The notes beneath the pieces are model-generated. The model had not been told where the DNA came from, did no database searches, and saw only the letters and a list, made by a program, of their open reading frames with translations. A stretch of DNA of 64,000 bases from Monocercomonoides exilis (Eukaryota; Preaxostyla; Oxymonadida; Polymastigidae), in contig LSRY02000015.1 of NCBI GenBank assembly GCA_001643675.2, positions 1,628,001 through 1,692,000 of the forward strand, written 5' to 3'. A program made the translations under genes and the position numbers. This document shows positions 8,973 through 19,979 of this stretch, piece by piece (within the stretch, counting starts at the first letter, position 1; every line of letters begins with the position of its first letter).

Positions 8973-11900
8973 TTAAATATCAAAAAACGAGTTTATATCT
9001 TGAGATGACGATGTTGCCTGCTCATGAGAAGGTGAAGATGAAGGTGAAGTTGTTCCCACAACCATATCGTCATCTGCAAACTGAGCAGCAGAATGATTGG
9101 GATTTGTGGAATTTGAAGTGTTGTGAATTGGAGTAACATCAGTGAGAAGAGTGAAAGATGAAGATTTATCCATTTTATCTGTTGAAAGCGAAATTGGCGA
9201 TTGTTGAGGATCTTCTTCGGTTGTATTGTGTTGTTCGTTTCCTTGTTCATTGCTGATATTTTCATCAAACTGAATTGGTGTAACTGGGTTTTCCTCTGAA
9301 GGATTCTGCTTTGAGGAAGATGAAGCAGAATCAGAAGAAATTTTTGTTTCCTGATGTGTTTGAATATCTTTTTTGATATGTTTTGGAATTGTTGGTGCAA
9401 TTTTCCTGGCTGCTTTTGCAGAAAGAAGGGGAAATGTTCTTCGTCCAGCTGATATTCATCAGAATGCAGAATTGAATGAAGTTGTTCATAAATTTAATAA
9501 AATATTCAAACAGAAAAAAGATAAATTTTTTTTGAAAATGAATTTGCTATCAATATGCCCACAAAAAGGAACTTGAAGAAAAACAGAGAAATAAACAATG
9601 AATAATATTCATTCTTTCATTTGCCAATGACAATTTCCTCTCAAAAAAAAAAAAAAAAATAATGCAAATTATTCACACCTCCCTCTTTATCAATTGGATT
9701 ATTCGAAGGATGACGCTTTTTCGAAACATAATTACGAGAAGAAAAGCCAACAACAGACAATGGAGGAAAAGATGAGGCCGAAGCTGATGAGTGCGAATTT
9801 GAGCTGGACATTCTATCTTTGAATGACTTTTTAGAAAACTTTTGTTGGCAATTAGCTTTTTGAACTCGAAACTCAGACACTTTATCTTTATGTGTCTTGA
9901 TGCCTGCTTTATTAATTTGTGGAACAAATCTCAGCGAATTCTCAGGTGCATGTGTGCCAGATGCATCAGGGACTAAGTCAAGAACAACTTCATTTTCCGA
10001 CAAGTCATCAAAGGTTGAATGTTCAGTATTTGCGAGATGACTCTGCAATGATAAAGGCTGCATTTCTTCGCATTGCCTTTCCATCTTCAGTTTCATCATC
10101 CGCTCGTCCATTTCATCGCACAACGAAGACAAGCGCTGTATTTTTGCCTTTTCTCTTTCGGTCTCTTGCTGAATAAGCAGTTTCTTTCTTTCCATTTCTT
10201 CTTTTCTCTCTTTTTCTGCCAAATAGCAAACCCCAAAAAGTTCTCGTTCCTTCATTTTCCAATCAACTTCATTTGATTTACTGCAGCTTTGAGGATTATT
10301 TGTCTTCGCTTTCGCAAGAGACAAATTTATCATCGGCTTTTCTGCGGTCGCCTCCACTTTCTTTTTCATCTGCCACGACGGAATTCGATACAGCGCAGCT
10401 CGTTTCTTTGTCTCCCTGTCAATCTCTTCTTGGTATTGCTCTTCTTTTTGTCTTCTTTTCTCTTCTTCTTCTTTCAGATGCTGCAGAAGCTCCTGCTTTT
10501 TCTTGATTTTCGAAGAACGGGCTGTCTTGATTCCCATTCTGTCTGCAAACGATTTTTTGTTTTCTTCTTCTTTTCGTTTCCTCTCTTCTTCTTTCTTCTT
10601 CTCGTCTTCTTCTTGCCTTTTGAGCTCTTCTTTCCTTTTCTGTTCTTCTTGCTTTTTCCGTTTCGCAGCTTCACGCTTCCACAAAGGGATTGAATTTTCT
10701 TTTTCCACATTCTTTTTCTTGCTTTGCTTTTCCTCCACTATTCTGTCCATTTCTTTTGCTATTTCCGCTCTCAAAAGTTCTTCGCTTGTCAGAAATTGCT
10801 CAAAATTGGCTTCAATGCTGTTGATGTCTTGTTTTTTCTCGTCATTTTGCTCTGATGGTGCGTTCTCAGAATCTTTGCAATATTTTGGATCGATTTCCAA
10901 ATCATTAAATGCCTTTGTCGTTGACATAATTGCATTCTTGTTATTCGTTGCACCTATTTTCACACAATTTTTTTGTTCTTTCAGTTCGGAGTTCTGCTCA
11001 TATGGTTGAGTAATATCTTCGTTATCCTGCACATAATCATCATTTTGTTCATCGAAGACATCTTCAAAGGTATTCTGGACTTGATGCAAAGACACAGCTG
11101 CAACTCCACAATCTTTGTCAAAGATGCCTAACAAATCATTCTGAAAGTTCAAATTGTTGTGAGATAAAGAAGAACAGATGTCTGGCGCATGCTTATGTCC
11201 AAACCCAAAACACGGAGAATTATGATGAGGCAAAGCTGTGGGCGATTTCAAAAATGGATCTCGTTTGTGTTGAAGCGCAGGTGATAGAGCAATTTTTTCT
11301 GATTGAATCTCATTTCTTTCAAGTGGTTCATTTTCATCGTTAATACAATCAGGCGCATCATCAACAAGTAAAAGATCTTCGGAAAATGGAGGATTCGACG
11401 AAAATGGAAAAGGTTTTTCAAAATGTCCGAGTTTAGAGGAAGAAGGTTGAAATGTTAATGAAGTTGATCGAGTAGATAATGCATCAGTTTCACGTGTCTG
11501 TCCAACTGGCCATTGTTTGAATCGAGTGGAAGCAGCATCCAATGCAAACAAAAGCTGTTCCTGGTGGCTTGCTTTTAGATGGCGAACTTGCCTTTGAGAC
11601 GGCTTCAGCACAATGAATGGAGAAAGATGAGTGGATGGTATCCGATTCGTGTTTTCTGTTTTAACTGAAAAACTGTCTGTTGTGAGATTTGAAGAAGGAT
11701 TTCCAATAATTGAATCTGCAATATAAGAAGAAGAAATATTATACTCAAATTTCTGAGTATCTGAATGGTAATCTTCATTTCCAATTTTCTTTCGTGCAAC
11801 ACATTTTGATGTGTGATCAACTTCTGTTGAATCAGCATTTGAATAATTTTCTTCTTTGGCATTCAAAATAGCATCATATGGTCTTGTAGCAACTTTATCG

Positions 11901-12709
11901 TCCAAAGAAGAAGACCTTTTAATTTTCAGGCAATGAATTTTCGGTGGCTTAGTTGGAGAAGATCGGCTTTCCGTTAAATTTGGATCGAATAGCCATTTAT
12001 CCTTATCCAATCCGCAACGCGGTGATACAATTACTGGGGTTAAGCATCCTCTGTTTATTACTTCTTCATCATTCTTTTTTCTTTCATACCTATCGCTTTC
12101 TGAACTTCTGTTAAAGCAAACGGGTCTTTCAGATTTGCATGTATTTTTTTGTTGTTCGGGCTTCTGTTTCTCCTTTGGGACTTTCATTTTTCCATCTTTT
12201 TGCTTCAAAGATTCATTTTGGAAAAGCTGCGAAATTTCATTTCTTGATCTGCCAACTTTATTGGACTTTGAAGACTTCTCTTCTGACTTTAATTGTTTGA
12301 TGCTTTTCACGTCTGAATTCTTTGCGTGTTTTACATCATATACTTTTTCTTCTTCCTTTCTTGAGATATCCTCATTTTTTTTCTTCCTCTTATTTTGAAT
12401 AATTTCTCCTTCAGTTTTTTCTTCTTCATTACTATCCTCTTTCCTACATTCTTCGAAATGACACATTTTATCGTCTGTTTTATCTTTCGCATTGCTTTCA
12501 GGCAAACAGAAATTTTCAAAATCTTTAACTGAATTATTTTCATCTTCATGCCTTTGAAAATCGGCAGCGTTTCCACTTTTATAAAAACTTTCAAGTTGAG
12601 GATCCGTTTTTGTGTTTACAGGTCTGTGAAATAAATCATTTTCACTTTGAGTTATTATTTCATCATAATTTGTTTGAGTTTCTTTCTCGGAATTCCTTAT
12701 AAGATTCAT
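8973..12709 (-). CDS. Two-exon charged coiled-coil protein, function unknown
   Basis: I join two open segments: exon 1 to 9679 and exon 2 9448-8973. Alone, exon 1 would end in an implausible poly-Phe tail read from the T-rich intron. The splice GAGGGAG|GTGTGA...TATCAG|CTGGACG restores one frame exactly, giving about 1,168 residues from the ATG at 12709. The frame stays open upstream to about 12799 with no further ATG, so a 5' exon entering at an AG near 12792 is possible. The N-terminal two thirds are polar and disordered-looking. Residues around 650-850 form a long Lys/Glu/Arg coiled coil flanked by two similar short motifs, IPLWKREAAKRK and YRIPSWQMKKK. Exon 2 is Ser/Thr/Gln-rich. I do not recognise the family; a cytoskeletal or scaffold role is only a guess from composition. 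Confidence 0.65.
9449..9678 (-). other. Spliceosomal intron, 230 nt
   Basis: The donor is GTGTGA and the acceptor TATCAG. Exon 1 leaves one base (G) and exon 2 supplies CT, making an Ala codon. No other AG lies between the upstream in-frame stop (9456-9458) and the exon-2 coding frame. A 17-base A run (9643-9659) lies inside it. Confidence 0.75.
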
Positions 12710-12799
12710 TCTGTTTAAGAGTTTTTCCAAATTTTTCTCAAGCTCCTTTCCTCTGCTTTGTTCGTAAAGTTTTGAAGGAATATGAACAAGCCTAAATTT

Positions 12800-13457
12800 T
12801 CATTGAAAAATGTTTAACAATTTTCTTGAAAAAATGCACATAATAAAAATAACAAAACATTGACTCTGACTTCATTAATCAAATATAAATTTCAATTACA
12901 ATAAAATAATTTCCAAAACGAAAATAATTCAACAACAATATTAATAACAGAATAGCAAACAGTTGGTGGGAAATAATAGCATTCTCCTTGTTTATTGTCA
13001 ATACCATCATCATTTTCTATGTGTTGGAAATTCATATTTATTTGTTAAAAAAACAGTTTGAAAGGAGAAAAAGAGGTTTTAAAAAATAGTAATATAGTAT
13101 GGGTGGTTTCTCTTTTATGAAATGAAACACATTGTTGGAACAGAAAAATACAATGAAAAAATTAATGTTGTTGTTGACTCAAAAAACATGAATATATTTT
13201 CAATTTCAATGTGTGTTTAATATTACAAAAATTACTTGAATAAACATAAAAATATAAATATGTTGAATATAATAAAACAAAGATCACAATAAAAAATGTC
13301 ATATCCATATAATTATGAAAAGTCACATGAATCGTTTCTTATTCAAAATTGTCAAACCAATTATTCGAAATTGTTGAACTTCTAATTCGAAATTATAAAA
13401 AAATTGAGGTTATTATATAAATATATTTTTTGTGAAAAACTGGAACCATCGTTCAGA
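12800..13457. other. AT-rich non-coding DNA upstream of the coiled-coil gene
   Basis: There is no ORF of note and no recognisable RNA gene. It may hold a 5' exon and the promoter of the minus-strand gene, but I cannot place either. Confidence 0.4.
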
Positions 13458-14499
13458 AACCCGGAAATTATTCAAAAACCGGGACTTTTTATTAAAATTC
13501 ATATATCTCGACAAGTTAAAAAAATTAAATTATGATAATTCACATTGTTACGCATCGATATAAAGCACATCTTACAATATCCAAATTTTTATTCATTGCG
13601 CTGTATTTATGAAGAAATAAATGATTTTGATTTTTGATAATCTGACTTTTAATAATTTTTTCTATTTCAACAAAATAATTCAGTTCATCTTTTATACATG
13701 TAACTTATTTTTTCTTTGTTGCAACCTGTTCTGGTTATTTCTCATTTTCTGCAATTTGCTCTTTCTGACGGAATGAAAATCTGTCATTTTCAAAAAATCA
13801 TAGTCAATGGGATAACTTAAAAAAATATTTTTTGCAAAACACAGAAACATCCAAGTAAATTTAACACATGCAATAATAAATATGACAGTTGTAAAAAATT
13901 ACTTCATTGTTGAAATTAAAAATAATTCCAAAATTATTTCAAAAATAAAAATTGTTATCATTATTGATGAATTTCATGATTATTTTCATTGAATTTACTA
14001 CCGAATTGTGTTTTTCAAAATGAAAATGGAATTATTTTTAATTTCAACAATGAAGTAATTTTTTACAACTGTCATATTTATTATTGCATGTGTTAAATTT
14101 ACTTGGATGTTTCTGTGTTTTGCAAAAAATATTTTTTTAAGTTATCCCATTGACTATGATTTTTTGAAAATGACAGATTTTCATTCCGTCAGAAAGAGCA
14201 AATTGCAGAAAATGAGAAATAACCAGAACAGGTTGCAACAAAGAAAAAATAAGTTACATGTATAAAAGATGAACTGAATTATTTTGTTGAAATAGAAAAA
14301 ATTATTAAAAGTCAGATTATCAAAAATCAAAATCATTTATTTCTTCATAAATACAGCGCAATGAATAAAAATTTGGATATTGTAAGATGTGCTTTATATC
14401 GATGCGTAACAATGTGAATTATCATAATTTAATTTTTTTAACTTGTCGAGATATATGAATTTTAATAAAAAGTCCCGGTTTTTGAATAATTTCCGGGTT
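13458..14499. repeat. Near-perfect 1.04 kb palindrome (foldback element or hairpin)
   Basis: The left arm 13458-13930 is the reverse complement of 14027-14499. The coordinate sum of paired bases is 27957 at both the outer and inner ends, so there is no indel over 473 bp, and I found no mismatch in the parts I aligned. The loop is 96 bp (13931-14026). The arm tips read AACCCGGAAATTATTC, and a further ~12 bp outside (ACCATCGTTC against ACCATTGTTC) is an imperfect continuation. There is no coding capacity. It could be a foldback transposon/MITE or a recent inverted duplication. Confidence 0.9.
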
Positions 14500-14634
14500 C
14501 AGAACAATGGTAAATGGTTAAAAGTCAAAATGTGATGAAAATATATCATTCAGTTGATATTTGTGAAAACTATGAGATAATATGCATCAATTTCCTTTAT
14601 TAATTAATGAATGTGATTATTATTTTCATTTGGG

Positions 14635-14637
<3 letters not shown>

Positions 14638-14669
<32 letters not shown>
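14638..14669. repeat. Poly(T) tract of 32 bases
   Basis: Uninterrupted T run in AT-rich intergenic DNA just right of the palindrome. Length from an assembly is unreliable for such a run. Confidence 0.85.
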
Positions 14670-14670
<1 letters not shown>

Positions 14671-15536
14671 ATGTCATCGTATTTTTCCGTGTATTAATTT
14701 TTCAAAGATTGTCTGTCTTGAAGAAGAGATTTTGCATGTATATTGTTAAATTTTCACAACCGTTTAAATTACAAATGCTATTATTCATATTAAGAACAAG
14801 ATATGGCTGATTATTTATGTAATCATATTTTTTATTCGTTATTTTCGATTTTTTATAATTTCTTGAATATCAAATAAAGAACACAGAAAGGTGAATATTC
14901 TTATCCAACAAATATTTTTTTTATTTCAACTTGAAAATTTTGTTTTTGAAACAGTTGTTATGAATTTACCATTTGAATACAAAAACTCTTTTCAATAACA
15001 TACAATTTTTTGAGAAATCAACAAACAGAAAAAAGATGTGATTTCAACAATAATCGCACATTTATTCATATAAACAACAAAAACAACAACAAAAAAAATA
15101 GAAAAGAAAAAAAAGAAAAAAAAAGAAAAAGAAAAAAACAATTGAAGAATCAAGAATGTGCATTCATTGATTTATTTTATCGTGACAAATATTTGTATTC
15201 AGTTTGTCAAATTGATGCATATAACCTTTTTTGATTGTATTTTGAATTAACAAAAAAAAGAAAGGTGAAATTGTTTGAAAACAATTTTGTTTCCATATTG
15301 ATGATTTTCCCAAAAAAAGCGGATATATATATGTTTTTAAACAAATAATATTTATTTGGTTTATTTTTTCGTCCTTTTCGGAAATATTGAAAAGTTCCAA
15401 TATTTTAATCACTTAACAACACTATATCAATGAAAAACTTAACACAAAAAGTTTTAGTTCAAAAACTCATTTTCAAACTTCAACACAAATTAAAATCCTG
15501 AGCATTTTTATTTTCGTGAAAATTATTAATTCAGTT
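14670..15536. other. AT-rich spacer, A-rich microsatellite at 15060-15140
   Basis: No supportable gene. The stretch 15068-15140 is almost only A with scattered C and G, and it creates a spurious Lys/Asn-rich frame. Confidence 0.5.
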
Positions 15537-15598
15537 TTTTCTCTTCAAATATGAGAGAAGTCACTTTATGGGGTATGTCACTTTCTCGATCAAAAAAT

Positions 15599-15856
15599 TT
15601 AGTTCTTCTCAATCTCCAACAGCTCCCAGTATTGTGCTTTCTGCTGAACAAGTGACGCTTGGAAGAAGGCCTGCAAGTTCCTTAAGCAATTTGCTTCCAT
15701 CGTTCTCGACTTTTTTATCAAATTTCGAGCAAATGTTTTAGTCCTCTGAATAAAATCAGGAAAGAAGGGAATCAATTGAAACCGACTTTGAAAATGAAGA
15801 AGAGAATACTGTTTCAACAGATGAAATTTTTCTTTCAATTTGTAAAGCTTGGCCAA
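15599..15856 (-). CDS. Hypothetical 85-residue antisense ORF inside the DIRS-like element
   Basis: The product is rich in Phe, Gln, Leu and Lys and is predicted helical (NLIKKSRTMEANCLRNLQAF region). It lies just inside the left inverted end and runs opposite to the element's other genes. I do not recognise it. It may be part of the gag region read on the wrong strand, a host gene fragment, or chance. Confidence 0.2.
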   Translation of the reverse strand: MAKLYKLKEKFHLLKQYSLLHFQSRFQLIPFFPDFIQRTKTFARNLIKKSRTMEANCLRNLQAFFQASLVQQKAQYWELLEIEKN

Positions 15857-15995
15857 CTATGTAACTCTTTGATTACAAATTATCAGGATCTTGATTAGAA
15901 GAATATGCAACATTTTTAACGAGCTTTGTTTTTATCCCGTAATTGACAATAGCCAACCAGCAACAGTTGGATGACAGTTCTGGTGTCAAGACGTA

Positions 15996-16193
15996 TTGGA
16001 AAAGGCAGATGATCAGATCAAAAGATATTATTTACCAGCTTACAAAGCAATATTATTTTCCATTCAGAACATGAAAATGAACAAAAATTTGGCTGGAGAA
16101 AGGACAAAAGATGCTTTGTTACTTCTGACTCAGGCAATGCTAGAAGCCAAAAGAGCTCGGATCCAAGTCCGTTATGTTTTTTCTACAACCTGA
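15996..16193 (+). pseudogene. Possible gag remnant of the DIRS-like element
   Basis: The 65-residue open frame starts MEKADDQIKRYYLPAYKAI and is helical. It lies upstream of the reverse transcriptase where a DIRS gag-like ORF is expected. Another broken open segment follows at 16249-16500. There is no conserved motif, so the assignment rests on position. Confidence 0.3.
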
Positions 16194-16548
16194 CAGATGG
16201 AGGTGGAGACAGCGAGAGAAGTGTTAACAAAAATTCAACAATACATCTTTGAGGAGGTTCAAACAGAACAGAAATAAATACAAAAAGCATCAACTATCGC
16301 AAATTATCAGAGAACAGACAACTTTGGAAGATCGTCATTCAAAACAGCGCAGGCAAATGGCTGCAGCTGTATGTGGTTTTTTCGAAGGTGGCACCGGATT
16401 TAGCGAAGTCAACTCCCTTTTCGAAACTCCCAAAGAATGTCAGCGGAAGCTTGGAGCAAGGGAGTTTCAGGGCGTTCCGAGGGAGGAAAGAAATATTTAG
16501 GAGCACGCAGAAAATAATTGGAGGCAGAACTGCAATGTATTAACAGGA

Positions 16549-17301
16549 ATGGGACAAGATAAAGGGAGGAAGATTAATCAGACCTTGAGCACATGCTTGC
16601 TGGAAGGGCAAAAGAGCAAAAGAAATATTGGAAGAAAGAGCTTGGGAAGATGGAGCAAAGCGAATGAGCGAGGAACAGCGGAGAGCTTTCAGAAGTGTGT
16701 AAAGGAGCAACTGGAGTCATGCATAATCAGTGTAAGTTCTGTGACTCAGGTTAAATTCAGAAACAATGTGTTTTTTGTCAAAAAGAAGTCTGGAGCCTGG
16801 TGTCAGATCATTGATTGTCGTCCCCTAAATGCAGCAATGAGGAGATTATACTTCAAATGTGAGAGCGAGAGAACTGAAGAACACTTCATTCAGAAAGACG
16901 GTTGTGCAATAACGTTGGATCTGGCTCAAGCATATCACCTCATCCCCGTCTCACCAGATTAAAAACCGAATCTCAGTTTTAGGTCCGAAGGAACAGATTA
17001 TTCATTCGAAGGAATGCCATTTGGATTTATGGATGCGCCAAGGATCTTCACAAAGATTATGAGGAAGGTTACAAGTGCCATAAAGGAAAGATGGAACGTG
17101 AGAGTGATTGCATATATAAACGACTCGATAATACTCCACCAGGGCAAAGTGTGTTTGGAAATAACAAAGATCCCAGTGATATTGTTCTTGGAAAGTTTGG
17201 GACTAATGGTTCACAAGGATAAATACCAGTTCAAACCAACAAAGGTATTCCCCTATATGAGTTTTAACTGTAACATAGAGGAATTCACAGTGAGGTTTTG
17301 A
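16549..17301 (+). pseudogene. Reverse transcriptase domain, DIRS-like, broken
   Basis: RT blocks in order: VKKKSGAWCQIIDCRPLN (finger/palm entry), ITLDLAQAYHLIPVSPD (first catalytic Asp), MPFGFMDAPRIFTKIM (palm) and AYINDSI where YxDD is expected, the first Asp of the pair replaced by Asn. An in-frame TAA at about 16960 splits the domain after VSPD, and TGA-TAA follows the block ending EEFTVRF near 17300. The enzyme would copy element RNA to cDNA; the lost Asp and the stops argue that it is dead. It continues into RNase H. Confidence 0.75.
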
Positions 17302-17448
17302 TAAGACAAAGCTTCTTCTTTTAGAGCTCTCCTCAGTAGCTGGGAGAGAAAGTTTGTCGAAGTTAAAGAAGTTCGTATCATTGATTTCGCTTCACTAATT
17401 GGGAAGATAAATGCAGTTTGTTTTATCAGATAAGAAGCTTTTCTCTGG

Positions 17449-18099
17449 ATGGCAGCCTTGCATCTCCTGCTCCATTTGAATGTGAAGAGATTAGGATTGA
17501 GCGGAAAGATGAAGATGAATGTCTCTGTTCTGAAGGAGTTACGGGAATGGAAATGGATTCTGAACCTGAACAAGCCTCGACAATTACAAAGAGTGTTTTC
17601 TCCACAAGCGACACTCACAACGAATGCATCGGAGCTAGCAATGAGAGCGACACTTCGAATCAACAATAGAATTATGGACTGGCATGCAAAGTTCCACAAA
17701 TACGCTCGCAGCAAATCATCAAATTACAGTGAACCGTTGGCTGTGCTAATAGCACTCCACCATTTCTCACAAACAATCAGAACCAACAAAATATCTCAAT
17801 AAAAATTGAGGTCAGATAACATCCCTGTTGTTTACAATATCAACCGATGGAATGATGCAAAGACCTTCAGGCTTGTCCTTCGCAAAATATGGACGAGGAA
17901 AGAGAAGATTGAAATTCATTTGAGGGCTCATCACATTCCGGGACAGAAGAACAGCAGAGCGGATGCTTCATCTCGGTTGGGACGGGAGTGGGATTATTCG
18001 ATAACCGAAGATGTTCTCGGAAGAGTTCTTGCACTATCAAAAGTCAGATTAACACTCGATGCATTCATTGCTCAACACAATCACAAAATAAAAAGATGA
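17449..18099 (+). pseudogene. RNase H domain of the DIRS-like element, broken
   Basis: Blocks TTNASELAMRATLRI, YSEPLAVLIALHHF, LRSDNIPVVYNINRW and HHIPGQKNSRADASSRL match the retroelement RNase H order, with the first acidic residue apparently Asn. A TAA at about 17800 interrupts the frame just before LRSDN. The tail RLTLDAFIAQHNHKIKR is the region linking RNase H to the tyrosine recombinase in DIRS elements. It then runs into two TGA codons where Trp would fit. Confidence 0.7.
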
Positions 18100-18148
18100 T
18101 TCGGTATCTGAAGCCCCAAATCCGAAGACGAACAGTCAGTTCCATGGA

Positions 18149-19730
18149 TTGAGGAATGCGTTCTTTCTCATCCTCCTATTCTCTGATTCCGATGATAATT
18201 CGATAGCTCAGCTGGAGAAGGTTCAAGTTGTTCCACTCCTTCAGAACTGGAAAGCCCAGAGCTTAGAAGCTCTTCTGCACGACAGCAACTTCTGCAATTG
18301 GGAGATGGATTACAACTTCAAGGAGTCGAAGGATTTCCCATCTGTGAGGAAGACAGGTGCATATCTTCCTCCTGGGAAGCTCAAGGTGATTTGGCAGAAC
18401 CCCTTAAGAGGAGAGGTCAACAGTTGTGGAAACAAGCACTGGAACATAGAAATATTCGGAAGATCTTGGAGAACAGCGTTGCAAAGGAGTTGCACCCTCT
18501 TCATGGGATGGCTACGTTTTCGGCTTTGCAAGGTTTGAACAGCAATGTGGTTTGTGCGGGCATACAAAGATTCCAGACTATTTACTGTAATGGACTGCAA
18601 AATGTGCATATGTGTTTTTATCACCAAAGAATAAGGGAGTGAAAGAATCGATCTTTCAAATGATAAGAGCAGCTGTTAACTTTTTCTCAAAGCTCACATT
18701 CAACACAGCCTTTGGAGATATCCCAATAACAAGAACAATTTTTTGATCGTTCAGAAGGACTGACACTGCAAGAAAGAAGACAGCGCAGGAAATGTGGAAT
18801 ACAAAAACACTGCTTAAATACTATTATGAACTGGAACCCAATATCTATCTTTTTTTCAAAGCACTTACACAGAAAGTTATTACTCTCACAATGTTTTTCT
18901 CCGCCTGCAGTTTCACTGAATTGGAAAGTGTGGACATGTCCCAGTCTAAAATTACCGAGGATGGTGTTTATTTGTGAACCTCCTTAAAAACATCAAATAC
19001 CAGAACAGAGATCGCAGTTCCCCTTCTGTCAGAAGTTCCTTTCATTTGCTCAGCTTCAGCAATCAGGACATAATGATAAATTGTTCAAACAAAGAATTGC
19101 TGAACTTCTCATTTGTTGCTTGACACAGATTCCTTTGAGCCTTTCACTGTTTCTGGAATCAGAAGGCTGGTGAAAGATGCAATGAAAGAAGCAGGAATTT
19201 CAAGCATATTCACGACTTATTCTTTCAAATCCTCAACTCTGCCTGCGTTAACAATGGCTGATATTCCACAACCGCAAATTGCAAAGTTTGCACGACTGTA
19301 ACCAAGGACAAATATGTTGGTTGAGCATTATTTCAAGAGTCGATTATCCAAATCAATGGCAAACGTTATTGTGGAAACAATGAATGAGACAACAATGGAA
19401 AGAGAAGGAAGCCGCTCAGAAAATGGAGAATTAGAAAATACGAATGCCGAAGTTGCCAAACAAATGCATTCAGAGACTGTGTTGGAAGGCGAATCAATGG
19501 AAAGAATAGAGACAGAAGCTTGGAGAATCACAAAGATCCGCTGTGAAAGACACGAGAATCAAAGAAGTTCGACTTTCCAAGGAAAATCAAGTAAGATTCA
19601 GACAAGAACTACTACAAAAAGAAAGCAGAAGGACCAGGAATCAGACACATTCATAATAAGAACAAATGCCCAGTTGCGAAGATTTGAAAGAACAGAATAT
19701 GCAGGAACGGGAGAAACTCAAATATGTTGA
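18149..19730 (+). pseudogene. Tyrosine recombinase of the DIRS-like element, broken
   Basis: Recombinase pieces appear in several frames: an N-terminal helical part (18298-18642), a central block with SACSFTELESVDMSQSKI (18890-18945) where G-x-R-x-x-E is expected, VSGIRRLVKDAMKEAGI (19150-19200) and TTYSFKSSTLPALTMAD in place of the HxxR helix. VEHYFK (about 19320-19337) holds the likely nucleophilic Tyr. Both catalytic Arg positions seem lost. At least seven stops fall between 18970 and 19300. A Glu/Arg-rich C-terminal tail stays open to 19730. Confidence 0.6.
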
Positions 19731-19785
19731 AGAAGTTAAGCTACAAATTAACTGCGGTCTCTCAAATATGAAGAGAAGAAATCAA

Positions 19786-19979
19786 ATATTAATGTTCTCT
19801 TCCAAAAAATGATTAGTTCTCAAATTTTATTATTTATTCTTTTTTGTGGAAAACAATGAAAAGAAAATACTAATTATTCATTGCATATTTTTGTTTTTGC
19901 GAAAATTTTCAAAAAATGTTAATGTTTCAGAGTCATGATATTTTTTCCATCTCATTAACTTAGGTATCCACAAAATTAA
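19786..19979. other. AT-rich gap between DIRS-like element and pseudogene
   Basis: No ORF, repeat or RNA gene recognised. Confidence 0.4.

Larger units (their letters stand above)
15537..19785 (+). mobile_element. Decayed DIRS-like tyrosine-recombinase retrotransposon
   Basis: Short inverted ends are visible: TTCTCTTCAAATATGAGAG at 15539-15557 and its near complement at 19759-19777, differing in the central AT bases. Between them, in order, lie a possible gag remnant, reverse transcriptase, RNase H and a tyrosine recombinase, all + strand. This order is the DIRS order, with no integrase or aspartic protease. The coding frame is interrupted by many stops and several frame changes, so it is not autonomous. 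Its DNA is more GC-rich than the flanks. It is clearly a different lineage from the minus-strand element at 21.65-27.6 kb. Confidence 0.75.
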
